A stretch of 64,000 nucleotides of DNA, taken from the NCBI GenBank assembly GCA_006384855.1, contig VCJN01000708.1:1-64000 (forward strand), given 5' to 3'. Both the position numbers and the translations under genes were made by a program. This document shows positions 46,301-56,422 of the stretch, in pieces. Below the pieces are notes generated by a model. That model ran no database searches. It had not been told where the DNA came from and saw only the letters and a list, made by a program, of their open reading frames with translations. Source of the stretch: Tetraselmis striata (lineage: Eukaryota; Chlorophyta; Chlorodendrophyceae; Chlorodendrales; Chlorodendraceae). Position 1 is the stretch's first letter. The number at the start of each line of letters is the position of its first letter.

Positions 46301-46572
46301 AGAGGCTCCCAGGCGCATGCATTCCGTTGTGGCGGCTCTGAGACCCGCCGTGCGTCTGCGCGCAGGTGATCCGCTCGCGGCTGCAGCAGCGGAACAGCCG
46401 CTACGCGCTCAAGTACCGCACGGCGTGGAACACGTTCAAGGTGACGTTGCGGCGCGAGGGCGTGCCCGGGCTGTACAAGGGGCTGGTGCCCAACGTGCTG
46501 CGCGTCATGCCGTCGTCCGCCATCACGTTTGTGGTCTACGAGAACGTCATCCGGATGCTCAGCAAGCTATGA
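43339..46572 (+). CDS. SLC25A32: Mitochondrial carrier, SLC25A32 (folate/FAD) type
   Basis: Four exons join in phase: 43339-43424, 43646-44097, 44685-44840 and 46366-46572 (TGA stop). They give about 300 residues; a short first exon is missing. The three carrier signatures are HPLDVVKTRLQ, NPLWVIKTRLQLQ and YPQQVIRSRLQQR. The Trp in the second and the PxQ in the third, together with SHGAIQFMVYEELRR, are marks of the SLC25A32 group, which imports folate and/or FAD (with related NAD carriers in plants) across the mitochondrial inner membrane or chloroplast envelope. Six transmembrane helices are expected and the three repeats are complete apart from the N-terminus. The last intron is 1,525 bp and contains a poly(G) run. 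Substrate is inferred from family only. Confidence 0.88.
44841..46365 (+). other. Long last intron of the carrier gene
   Basis: 1,525 bp with GT...AG ends. The middle is AT-rich, and a G run of about 29 lies at 46153-46181. No coding content is supported. Its length compared with the gene's other introns suggests an inserted repeat, but I see no boundaries. Confidence 0.7.
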
Positions 46573-47480
46573 GCGCCTGCGCACGGCCGCTGGGGGCGTG
46601 GGGAAGCCGCTACGGCGCAGCATGTTCTTGGCCTTCAGAGGGCTGCACGCTACGGGCAATGCGCGAGCAGCCGACCCTGTGCGGGCTCGTGCAGCCACGC
46701 CGTGAGACAGCTGGCATGTATGGCTTGGACAAGCCAACGGGAATAAAATCGTGAGAAATTTCTACCTTGTAGCATGTGTTGCGGTTGGCATGTCGCAGCA
46801 CGGCATGGTGTCGGCGATACATGGCGCGAGTGTGAAACTGCATGACGCCGGAATGGAGTGTACACAAGGCCACGCCCTGGCCGTCCTCATGCACAAGTTT
46901 TGCGCAATCAGTCCAGTGCACCTCGACAACGTCTGATTTGATTACGGAGAGTAGCATCTTTCTTATTGCCGAACAACAGGTGCGACTCTCATCAACGTAC
47001 ATTGACGCCTTTCGTCCGGGTGGCCATTGTCACCGGGACACTCCTTGTCTCACTAAGAGGGGGCGCCGCCCCGATAGCATGTAGATGAGCACAGCAACCT
47101 GCCCATGCCGTAACAATTCGCGGCTGTTGTTTTCTGAAGCCCGGACTGTGTCCAGTACCTAAATGCAAAAGGGGCAGGCGGTCATATATGAAATAGCACC
47201 AAAGGCCCAGGAGAAATACAATATGTATAGCCGCTCCTCCTCCGTGTACTACTATTGTCTCAGCCCTCGGGGAGAAAACCTGTACAAATACTTCTTTTTC
47301 GCCTCCGGGGCAGGACTGGCACCAGTGAAACCCTTGCAGTCCCTACGACGGCCGTTTAGGCAGCGACGGAAAGCCCTGGGTAGGCGACGCTCCGTATTTT
47401 CAACAAGCAAATTGCCGAAGCATTCTGCAAGACTAACTACGGGTAGATGCCAGTGACGGGATTTCCGACACTGTTGGATC
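46573..47480. other. Intergenic stretch
   Basis: Probably the carrier 3' UTR followed by sequence without a supported gene. At about 47297-47340 the text 'cgcctccggggcagg...ccagtgaaacccttgcag' resembles 55828-55862, so both may be the 3' end of the same decayed retroelement. Confidence 0.5.
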
Positions 47481-48060
47481 ACCACGGTCTATAACACTGC
47501 CATCAAAATACCCGGCACTGACCACGGAAGGCCCGCCCTACCCGTTTGGGCGTCGGCCCATTCGAGTAATGCGAGTTGGGGGCAAGCCGCAACCCGCGGA
47601 GCAAAGCATTTCGGGAGTCCGATACATCTGCAACAAAAAAGGCGATGTGAGGGAGGGCCCGACGCCATATTCGCTAGCTGGAAATTTTCCCCTTATCAGT
47701 ACTGCAAAATCCATGGCGCCGTGAAGGGAGGGCCAAAATAAAGGCAGTTAAGTCCTCAGGTGTTGACGCAACAACCTGACTACTGACAGAATCCCTGAAC
47801 TCCGGAACTAACAACCCCAAATTATGACGGTGATACCCCCACCGTGGGCACTCCACCAACATACGTTCGATAGTCTCAGATTCACCTCCGCCACATGCAG
47901 GGCAGTGTTCAAGGAACCGCTCAGGCATGGCATGAATCCGGGCCAATCGGCGGGCAGTGGGAATTACAAATACTGGGATCTTACCGGTAGTAGTGAAAAT
48001 ATGTGCTTGTACGTGCAGTGGTTTGTACATGTGGTTTCTGCGCCCATTAAGGATTATGGT
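47480..48060 (-). pseudogene. 3' fragment of a LINE-like element (zinc-binding region)
   Basis: A 118-residue minus-strand ORF (48030-47674) contains EHCPACGGGESETIERMLVE and CPRWGYHRHNL. The pattern C-x2-C....ET..R.L.ECP is the zinc-binding segment found after reverse transcriptase in many LINE-type elements. The polymerase is absent, so it is a truncated relic. Confidence 0.55.
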
Positions 48061-48725
48061 GGCTAGTCTCTATTTAATTACTAAGGATTACGACCTGGCC
48101 CGGCGTGCGCCGTAATGCACACTACTGATGATGCGCGCGCTTGTTTTACGCGTTGGGGCCGGCCGGGGTACATATTTAGCGACTACATGAGCTAGCAGCA
48201 GAAGGCGATATCAGGAAATCACCCCCAAAAAAGGACAATCAGAAAGGGATGACCGGCCGGGGTGCTGAATTGCTGATAGTCGCTAATCAAATATATTTGT
48301 GATGCGACGATAATACTACTGCCGTACCCGTACAGCATAAATATCAAGGTACGGGTAGTGCCGCACTGGTAGTCGCTTGCTGTTGTCCCGTACTCATACT
48401 ACTACTTCCAATTAATGTGTAATCCGCCCTAATTAAAGAGGATTGAAAAGACAAACTCATAGAGGATTTCTAACGGATTACTTAGGCTACAGGTAAGGAT
48501 TACTGGTAGCAACTGTAACAATCGAGCAGGCGCGACGCGGCGGCAAAGCGGGGATGATGCGGCGGGCGCGGCACTGCCGAACGTCGGCATCGACTCACCG
48601 GCAGCTCACCACTCGTCGCTACTCGCAGGGTCTCGCCGTTTCCCAAACCGTTCCGCCAGGCACACAGGCGGACACACTACCCGCTCCACCGTCCAAATAT
48701 TTCTCTGCTCAGCAAGCGGAGCAAC
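48061..48725. other. Gene-poor stretch upstream of the small membrane-protein gene
   Basis: AT-richer, with TAGCGACTACAT at 48177-48188, TAGTCGCTA at 48277-48285 and several AAGGATTA words. It likely includes the promoter and 5' UTR of the next gene. No promoter motif is assigned. Confidence 0.5.
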
Positions 48726-49993
48726 ATGAACAAGAAAATTGGAATCACGCTGCTGGTGCTTGTGGTGCTCGGCGCATTCACCGTGAACAAGGCAAGAGCA
48801 GTAGCTCCCCGGGCTACGCATTTCCGCCGTAGTTGATGCAATAGGGACTGCTGGTTCGCGATTTGAACAACGCAGCCGGTTTCCCGAGCGGCCAATAGCA
48901 CCACATGTCGCGACCGCAGCTCCTCTCTTCCGTCACGGCAGCCCTCACATGTCATGCTCTACGCTTCTGGATGGCTGCGCGTATCACCCTGTGCGGGCTT
49001 CGAGATGGCGGTTTCTTGGTCCGCCCTACTGGCAGCGGCCTTGCGGGCACGCCACGGGCCACCGTTTAGCCTGGCAACGGTATATCCGTCATTTTGTTCC
49101 AGGCCTACTCGTCGCTTCGGGTACAGCACTAAGTAAGTCTTCGATCTATATAATTCTTTTCATATACATACGGAAAATATGCACTGAGTAGAAACCTCCG
49201 TAGTACTGGTGCCCTTATTAATTGATACCGATGGATATATTGTTCGCTTGCTCGCAAGAAGCCTCAGCCCACGAGGCAGCAAGGGGGGAGCGGGGGCGGG
49301 GAGGGGGGGGGGGGGGGGGGGGAGCAGCCGGAACTCACTTGGCTCTGACAGACCGTGCTCCCGTTGCAGGTGTATGAGAATCACCACCACAGCGACTCGC
49401 CGTTTGTGCTGGAGGTTGACGAAGCGGAGCTGGTGATGGTGAGCGCCGGCGAGGGGACGACGAGACGCGCGGGGGCGCGGCCGGTGGAGCTGCCGGCTGA
49501 CCCGCTGCAGCGCGGCGCCAACCGCTTGCTTGGTCGCCTGCAGGTAGGTTCAGCTAACCTGCCACGCTCACTCACGCCCACGCACCCCAATAGAGCACCT
49601 GCGTCGGAGCACAGACGGCGTGTAACCACCCAGCTGACTGCTGTTTGATGGATGTCCAGGACACGACAAAACATGAATACTGTGCTTGGATGATTGATGA
49701 AGATTGATACGTACAATACATGACATATTTGAAATATGTAGATATTGTGCATTTCTAGATGTTTCACTGCGTTACATGGCGGCATAGGCTATTATTTTTA
49801 AAGGTTTGGTGGTCAGCGAGAGTCTGAGCCCCCCCCCCCCCCCCCCCGGGTGGCGCCTGGTTGGCAGGATTCCTTCCAGCCATGGGGCGCCCAGCAGCCG
49901 AAGGTCATCGCCAAGCGGGCCATCATCTACGCCAAGTCAATGACGGACACCAGCGAGCCGGCCCCAACCACGCGCAAGTTGCTAGGCCGCTAA
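48726..49993 (+). CDS. Small signal-anchored or secreted protein, 121-124 aa
   Basis: Three exons: 48726-48791 (or to 48800), 49370-49543 and 49868-49993 (TAA). The first encodes MNKKIGITLLVLVVLGAFTV, a short basic start followed by a hydrophobic helix, so the product enters the secretory pathway or is membrane-anchored. The second encodes an acidic segment (VLEVDEAELVMVSAG) and LQRGANRLLGRLQ. The third encodes a basic tail ending RKLLGR. Exons 2 and 3 join with a consensus CAG/GTAGGT donor. The first intron uses either an AAG/GCAAGA donor (a GC-AG intron) or GCA/GTAGCT; both keep frame. I do not recognise the family. It is convergent with the coiled-coil gene. Confidence 0.65.
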
Positions 49994-50385
49994 GCGGGGG
50001 GGCGTCGCCACCGGTCATGTACAATTATGGAAGCTGCTGGCTCTGCCGCCCATAGCATAATAAACGATTAAGGATTTTTACCACAGGCCATCCCATGTGA
50101 TGTCGCGGGCCCCGTGACGGCAGCAGCGCTGTACTGCTCGCAGATAGCTGGCTGCGACTGCGGGGACCTTGCGCGCTATTTGTAGAACTGTAAGTAAGCA
50201 CTACATACGATTCCTTGTCATGCCTCCAAGTAAGGCTTCCTGTGGCCTTCACCACACACGCCGAACGGACGCATTGGTCGCAACTTTTTACATTACAAAC
50301 CAAGACTCTAGAGAAGCGGGAGGAGTGTGGCTGGGAGGAAAAAAGGGGAGAAGGGGGGAGGGGGGGGGGGGGGGGGGAGGGGGCG

Positions 50386-52816
50386 CTAGAGATCATAGCC
50401 CCCCTCATCGGCGCCATGATTGTTCAAGCCCATCTTCATCTCCATGTCGGACATCTTGTGCGCAGGCTTCGCGTCACCAGCCCCGCCCTCGCCTGCAGCG
50501 GCATCATGGCCATCGCCATTGCCAGCGGCCGCGAGCGCGTCGTCGCCGCTCGCCATGCCGAGCTTCATGTCCAGGCCGGAGGCGTGACGCTTTGCATGGA
50601 CCTGTGGATGCCGCACAGCAGAAGGAGAAACACGCCGTCAGGGGGGGGATTGCTTCCACTGCTACGCGTACACTGCCATTCTAGCATGCGCACTGCGATA
50701 GATGGTTCGTGAATTATCGACATACCGTGCGATTAAATCAGGTTCGCAGTTGTCACAATATTAATGTTGGTTTAGGGGATCGAGTCAGAAAATCCATGCA
50801 GGTTTCGTGGTGTTCTGACAGACTTCTAGACAAATGTAGAATTTCTCTCTTCACATGGGGGGTGGGGGGTCAAAACGCCATAACACTAATGTATAGCGTG
50901 GTACCCCAAAAGGTGATTATGGCATCGTTGTATCATCGGGGCTGTAAAGGCATAAAACGGCTTGTGTTAAGGATGAATGCAGTTCTTTATACGCCGTATA
51001 TAAAACACTGGAAAGTCAGGCGACTCGTGAAGATGTTTCAATTGCGTGTAGTGAATAGTCCGGGCACTCGGGCATCAGGCGCACCTCCGCCCACGCCGCC
51101 TCCGCGGCCTCTGCAATGTCCTCCGGCTCCAGCTCCGCATCCGCCTCCGCCGCATGCACCACATCCCCCACGTTCTCCACATCCTCGCCCTCCTCCTGCC
51201 CCTCCCCACCGCCCAGGCGCTCCTCGCCCGCAGCCAGCTCCGGCTCCATCAGCTCCGCATTCTCCCGGCCAGCCTCCTCCGCCCCGCCGCCCTCCGCCCC
51301 CTCACGCCCGCCCAGCCCCATCTTCATCTCCAGGTCGGACTGCACCCTGTCCCGGCCGGACGGATTCTTCCACTCTGACCTCCCCGCCTTCTCCCCCTTA
51401 GCCTCCTGCGCCTGAGCGGAGGCCCGTTGCGGCTTGCCAGCCGCGGAGCGCAGCTCCTCCAGCTGCTCCCGCAGCTCCGTGGCCTCCGTGTGCGCCTCGT
51501 CCAGCTGCGCGCCGTACTTGTCTGCCAGTGTCTGCGCCTGGCTGGCCTTCTCCTTCGCCGCCTTGGCCTCTGCCTCTGCCTTCACCAACTGCCGACGCGC
51601 GCCATGAAGTGCCGCGAAAAATCAAACTCAACAAAATGCCACAAAATGTGATTGGGTTCGCGCCTCACCCGATGGAATTCTTTCGCACCATTGGCCAGGC
51701 AACTCCCTGTTATGTGGTAGCGCGTTCTGATATATTGTTGTATGTTGTATGTTGTATGTTGATGAATGTTGTCTTGTCTCTTCGCCGGGGAGGGTCAAAA
51801 ACAGAAATATGCAGCGAACCCCAAAAGCGTGGTTCGGGGTGCAACAAAAGACATCATCAGATCGATAATATCAGAGGCGGGGGGGTGTAGGGGGGGTGAT
51901 GGGGCACCTGGCTGGCGAGCTCTGCCTGTTCCGCAGCAAGGTGGTCGGCATGCTGCTGCGCCTGCTGCGCCCGCAACTGCGCATCGTCCGCGCTGCCCTT
52001 GGCGGCCTCCGCCGCCCCTCGGGCCTTGCCCAGCTCCGCCTGCAGAGCCTCCAGCTCCTGGTGGCTCTGCCCCAAGTCGTCTGCCGCCTTGCTGGCCTGC
52101 TGGGACGCCTCCATTGCCTGCGGGCCATCCGCACCCATCAGTGGTAAGTCAATTCCCCTGCATCCAAGGAAGGTGGGTGGGGGGGGGTCGGTCCGTCATG
52201 CCCCGCAGGCGGCTGGCACCCACCCACCTGCTGCGACTTGCTATCCAGCTGCTTCTGCAGGGAGTCCAGCCGCTGGTCGTACTGCGCCTGCACCCGCTTT
52301 GAAGATGCGTCTGTAGGGCGCGCCAACTAGGGCGTGTGAGCGTAGTTGTGCTTCATCATACTTGTTACTGTTATAATTATGTCTTTGTGGGGGGGGGGGG
52401 GGGGGGGGGGGGGGGGCGGCAAGCCCGGTCGCGGTCTATCGACGTGCAGATCACATAACAAGGATCAAGAGAAGGTTCCCCGGGGCGTTCGCCCGGAGCC
52501 GTAGTAAGTCGGGGACCCCCGCTCAAGCGATCAGGTAGACCGTCTCGAAGTTCTTGGGAGGAGAGGGGTTTAGGCGCGCACCCAGCTCACGCAGCGCAGC
52601 CTCTCGCTCGCCCAGCGCGGCGCGCAGCTGACCCAGCTCGTTGTGCATGTTAAGCGCCAGCCACGCCATTCCGAGCGTAGACAGCACCAACACCCCCACG
52701 AGGCAGGCCTGCATGCTCATTCCACCCCCGGACTTGCCGTGGCCGCCGCCGGGCCGGCGCGGCGGGCCGCCGTAGCCGGAGCTGTACAGCGGCAGGTGCG
52801 CGCCGTCGCGCCCCAT
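50386..52816 (-). CDS. Type II membrane protein with long coiled coil and acidic tail
   Basis: Five exons join in phase: 52816-52582, 52310-52228, 52117-51908, 51588-51085 and 50601-50386, giving 415 residues. After a ~35-residue Gly/Pro-rich cytosolic start there is one membrane segment (MQACLVGVLVLSTLGMAWLA). A coiled coil follows (LGQLRAALGEREAALREL, then LQKQLDSK, then LEALQAELGKARGAAEAAKG, then YGAQLDEAHTEATELREQLE). A Glu/Ala-rich acidic region comes last. This layout matches Golgi type II proteins such as GOLM1/CASC4, but similarity is of design, not sequence, so location is inference. Three copies of a short motif, (S)D(L/M)EMKMGL or LDMKLGM, occur in the tail. The gene is intact. Confidence 0.72.
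52388..52416 (+). repeat. Poly(G) tract in intron 1 of the coiled-coil gene
   Basis: About 29 G. A second G run at about 50354-50378 lies just past the stop of the same gene. Confidence 0.9.
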
Positions 52817-53067
52817 CGCGTCCTGTACTGCGATTCCTTTCCCTTCCGCCTCTGCTGGCGCGCACTGGCGCCCGCCCTCCGCTCGCCGGACTGTCTTGAG
52901 CTATACGGGCGGCTTGGTAGCGCGCGCTGTTTTGTCCTTCACGCGACGTACTGTGGCCGACGGTGACCCTGGACGACTCGTAAATAAGCCTCTCGCGGTT
53001 GGGGCGTCTTCAACAGGCGGATAGCCGCGCCTTTGCTGCGGCGGATGAAATTGCTACCGGCCGTTTG

Positions 53068-53260
53068 CTGGTGTGAATTACAAAAAGGACAGTTCCCCAG
53101 AATTAGAAAATCAGCAAGCCGCCTATAAAAGCGGCCCGCATCCCGCATGAGGCGGGATGGATGAGTGATGCGCACACGGCGGTTCAGAGTCCGGGCCACG
53201 CGAGCCGTTTGCTGGTACGGTACGGTACCACAGGTACTGGCCTTTTGTAATTCACACCAG
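53068..53260 (+). mobile_element. 193-bp MITE with 18-bp terminal inverted repeats
   Basis: The left end CTGGTGTGAATTACAAAA and right end TTTTGTAATTCACACCAG are exact inverses. The interior contains two small palindromes (CCGCCTATAAAAGCGG-like and CCCGCATGAGGCGGG). There is no ORF. Truncated relatives lie at 10517-10594 and 22632-22810. No clear target duplication is visible. Confidence 0.8.
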
Positions 53261-54647
53261 AATGTGTGCAGGGACAGATAGCGACTACATGGGGGCGAGT
53301 GGGGGTACGGGGTATCGCTATTGATCCTATGATTATGCCCATATAAGGATTGCAAAGATTGCAAGGATTAGAATAATGGTCGCATGTTTCTACTGCGCAT
53401 TTGTGAAAGCCTGATGTAATAAAAAAATGGTAGCAGTCGCTAAGGTTACGGTGATGCTGCGCTTCGTCGTGCCAGAAAATTGCGTATTAGGGTAAAATTG
53501 CCAGAAAAAATACGCGGTATCGAATGGGTTACCGCGAGAGAGTGCTAGGATTTAGGGACTAGCCACTAAGGATTACCCCTCAGCAGCCGGCCTGCATTAT
53601 TATTAAAATGAGTAACAAATAGCGACTAGGATTGTAATTTGGGCCATCAAAACTAGATTTGTTGTTTTAGCGGGGGGGGGGGGGGGGGGGGGGGGGGGGG
53701 TAAAGACCGGATATTGGCAAAACAAGATGCTGAATCCCAAACAGTGCTCAGTACTGTACTGGAGAAGCCGTTGCGACGCGTACAGCCGCGCCTGGTCCCA
53801 TGTTTGCGTGGGCGCTATCATTGGCGACGCCACGTCGGTTTCAGAGGCTCCATTCGGCATCACCCGCCATTGGGCATCACAACACCCACTCTCACCGCAG
53901 CCACCCCCCACCATGCATGTCCATGAAACTGATTGGTGGCGTTCTGTCAGTACGCGCCGGCATCGACAACGTGCGTAAGTTCAAGCCGTCGAGGAGGAAA
54001 GCGACATAGTTTGGCCCGACGGCGACATGTTCGGAGGTTATGTTGATAGTAGTGTGACAAATGTACGGTACATAAGGCCATTCCGACAGAATGACCTAGT
54101 TTAGGTCACACCCCCCTCCATTTTGAGCCCCCCCTCCGGTTTGTTTGTAATGATTTTCTAGTACTACATGCACTGCGGCATACTATGTAATTCATTGTGA
54201 CATGTGGCATGCACTTCCAACAGCAATGCGATGCACCGCGCCTCTCCCCACCCCAACTGCCTATGGTAAGCCACTAACATGCGGAGGGGTGAAAAAAAAT
54301 TGAGAGAACAAGCGTTGAGAAGTGACCTGGCGACCCAGCAGGCTAGGCGAGGGCGCATGGCTGTGCTGCGGGCTTGGTCGTGCGGCTGTTGTAGTATTGG
54401 TTTTTGGATACTAAGAGTTAACTCTGTTGAGATTTGTCCCGGAAACGCATGAGCGGCCGTGCGGTGCGGTGCGGTGGCGGTTCCACCATTCCGTGTAATT
54501 AATTCTTGAATTCGCAGCAAATTCAGCTTGCAACACGCATCGCCGCTTCCTGCTGCCGAGCTGTTGCCCCGCCAAGCCCTATGCACATGCCGACAGCATA
54601 CCCACTGGGTGATGTCCCGGCGACGCAGCGACCGTGTGGTGCTCTGC

Positions 54648-55150
54648 GGCGACGGTTTCAGCACTGGTTTCGGAGTACTTCTTTGAGCAGCGCGCGTTGT
54701 TCCCGGCGAGCATTCCGTGTGGGGGGGGGGGGGGGGGGGGGGGGGGCTAGCTCTCCCCCAATTTGTTTGTATGTGCTGATATGTAGTCATATATAGTCTA
54801 GCGATCCCCAGCGCGAGAACATATTCTGCGCACTTTTGGTTGGTGGTGTACATCCACTGCCATATTGTGCGGTAAACACTGCGGTGTACGCTACGGCAGC
54901 AAATATATACTCGGATAGCAATCGCCGCGTTTAGAGCTGCAAACCATACCATGTGCTGGCTATATATAGTCCACTATGCCACCATAATTTGAGCTGGAAT
55001 AGCCGCCATATTGGGCAGCATCCGGGCGTTGCGGCGACGGTTTCAGCACTGGTTTCGGAGCATTTTTTGGAGCGGCGTTGTTCCCGGCGAGCATTCCGTG
55101 TGGGGGCCCTGGATCCCCCCCCAAACTGTTTGTATGTGCTGATGTGCAGC
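54648..55150 (+). repeat. Direct repeat pair around GTTTCAGCACTGGTTTCGGA
   Basis: The text 'gcgacggtttcagcactggt' starts near 54648 and again near 55033. It is followed in both by 'gcgttgttcccggcgagcat', 'tccgtgtggggg' and a later 'tgtttgtatgtgctgat'. The copies have drifted, and the first holds a poly(G) run of about 28. Confidence 0.8.
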
Positions 55151-55918
55151 ATGCGCACCTCGCGTTGTTCCCGTGCAGCTCAACTGAGAATAACAAAAAG
55201 AACGGCGGGGTATGGGCGCAAATGCGGAAGGGGCCCTCTCCCCTCCCCCCCCCCCCCCCCTCCCCCCCCCCTTCCCCCGACGACTGTCTATGACGGTTTT
55301 TCGGCGGCAAGTTTGAAATGGGCAAGTACGCATAGGAGCCGGAACCAGGTAAAGCTGCGAAAAGACTACACAAGCTGCTCCGCGGTAACGGCAACTGGAC
55401 GACGAAGGGCAGGTCGCCCATTGTGTTCGCTTATCTCAGCGCCCTCGACATTGCGATGTCGGCATACGATGGCTGGGTAGGCTTCGGCCGGGAGGGCAAG
55501 GGGTTAATACTTCCACATCACTGAAATCGTGTGTTTCTTCTTCATAATTCCCATCTCTTGTGCATGTTATCCCTGAGGCAATAGCTTGCCGGCCAATGTG
55601 TGCTTGCATGACATCACCATCAATTATATAACCGCCCGATTGCATCTTTTGTATCGCTTTCACAGTACTTAATAGTACATGTGGATGCAGCAGGAGAGAA
55701 AAAAGGGGAGCTCAGAAAATAAGGGGGCGGGCACCTAAAACGACAATTCAAGTTTTGATGGCCTTAGTGCCCGTCGCGTAGCACCTACTATCTCCATATT
55801 ATCCTCATATATCATCATTTGCTGGATTTTTCCGCCCCCGGGACAGGCAACAGTGAAACCCTTATGGCTGTATCTATTGCCGCAATATTTTATCTTAGTG
55901 CAGTAGCCAAAATGCATC

Positions 55919-56422
55919 TGTTGGACCCAGGGTACCCCGGTACCCTGAATCCGCTTTTTCTCTCTGTGAAATCCGCATTTTTCCAGCGAACAATTGGCTG
56001 CCGTACATGTGCCTAATTTGGACCCTATGGCAGAAGTACGACACCCAGTTGTTACCAAAGCATGGCACCTTGGCATCTTTGCCAGTTGGCCTTCTTAGAC
56101 GGAGAGGTGCCCGTCCTAATTGACACCTAGCCGGCTGGTATAAATTGCCAGCCTCGGTTCCTTGTAATTCAGTCAACTGTTTTTCCAGAAATATTCCGAC
56201 TCACCCTTTCTCTCTCGTGACAGTGCCACTCAGCCATCACCACGGCGACAGCGACTACCTATCGTCCATCGCCCACGGCTCATAGCAGCCCTTTGCCTTT
56301 CCAGCTCGCACCTTGCTTGCTGGCACTCGACGTGATTCGACGCGTGCACGCCGACTCTCGCCGACTCTCCCCCCATCAGTGACAGTGCCACTCAGCCATC
56401 ACTTCGACAATCCCCTCCGACA
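55919..56422 (+). repeat. 5' LTR of the copia element
   Basis: 504 bp, TG...CA. It contains the palindromic AGGGTACCCCGGTACCCT near its start and TATAAAT-like 'ggtataaattgcc' at about 56136, a candidate TATA element. Confidence 0.9.

Larger units (their letters stand above)
52817..55918. other. Repeat-rich intergenic region
   Basis: No supported gene. It holds a complete MITE (53068-53260), TAGCGACTA copies at 53279 and 53620, poly(G) at about 53671-53700 and 54719-54746, and a ~75-150-bp direct repeat at about 54648 and 55032. The end (55740-55918) resembles a retroelement 3' end and is the target of the copia insertion. Confidence 0.6.

Noticed and set aside
54164..54952. 262-codon minus-strand ORF
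   Set aside because: It spans a poly(G) tract and a non-coding repeat, and shows no domain pattern.
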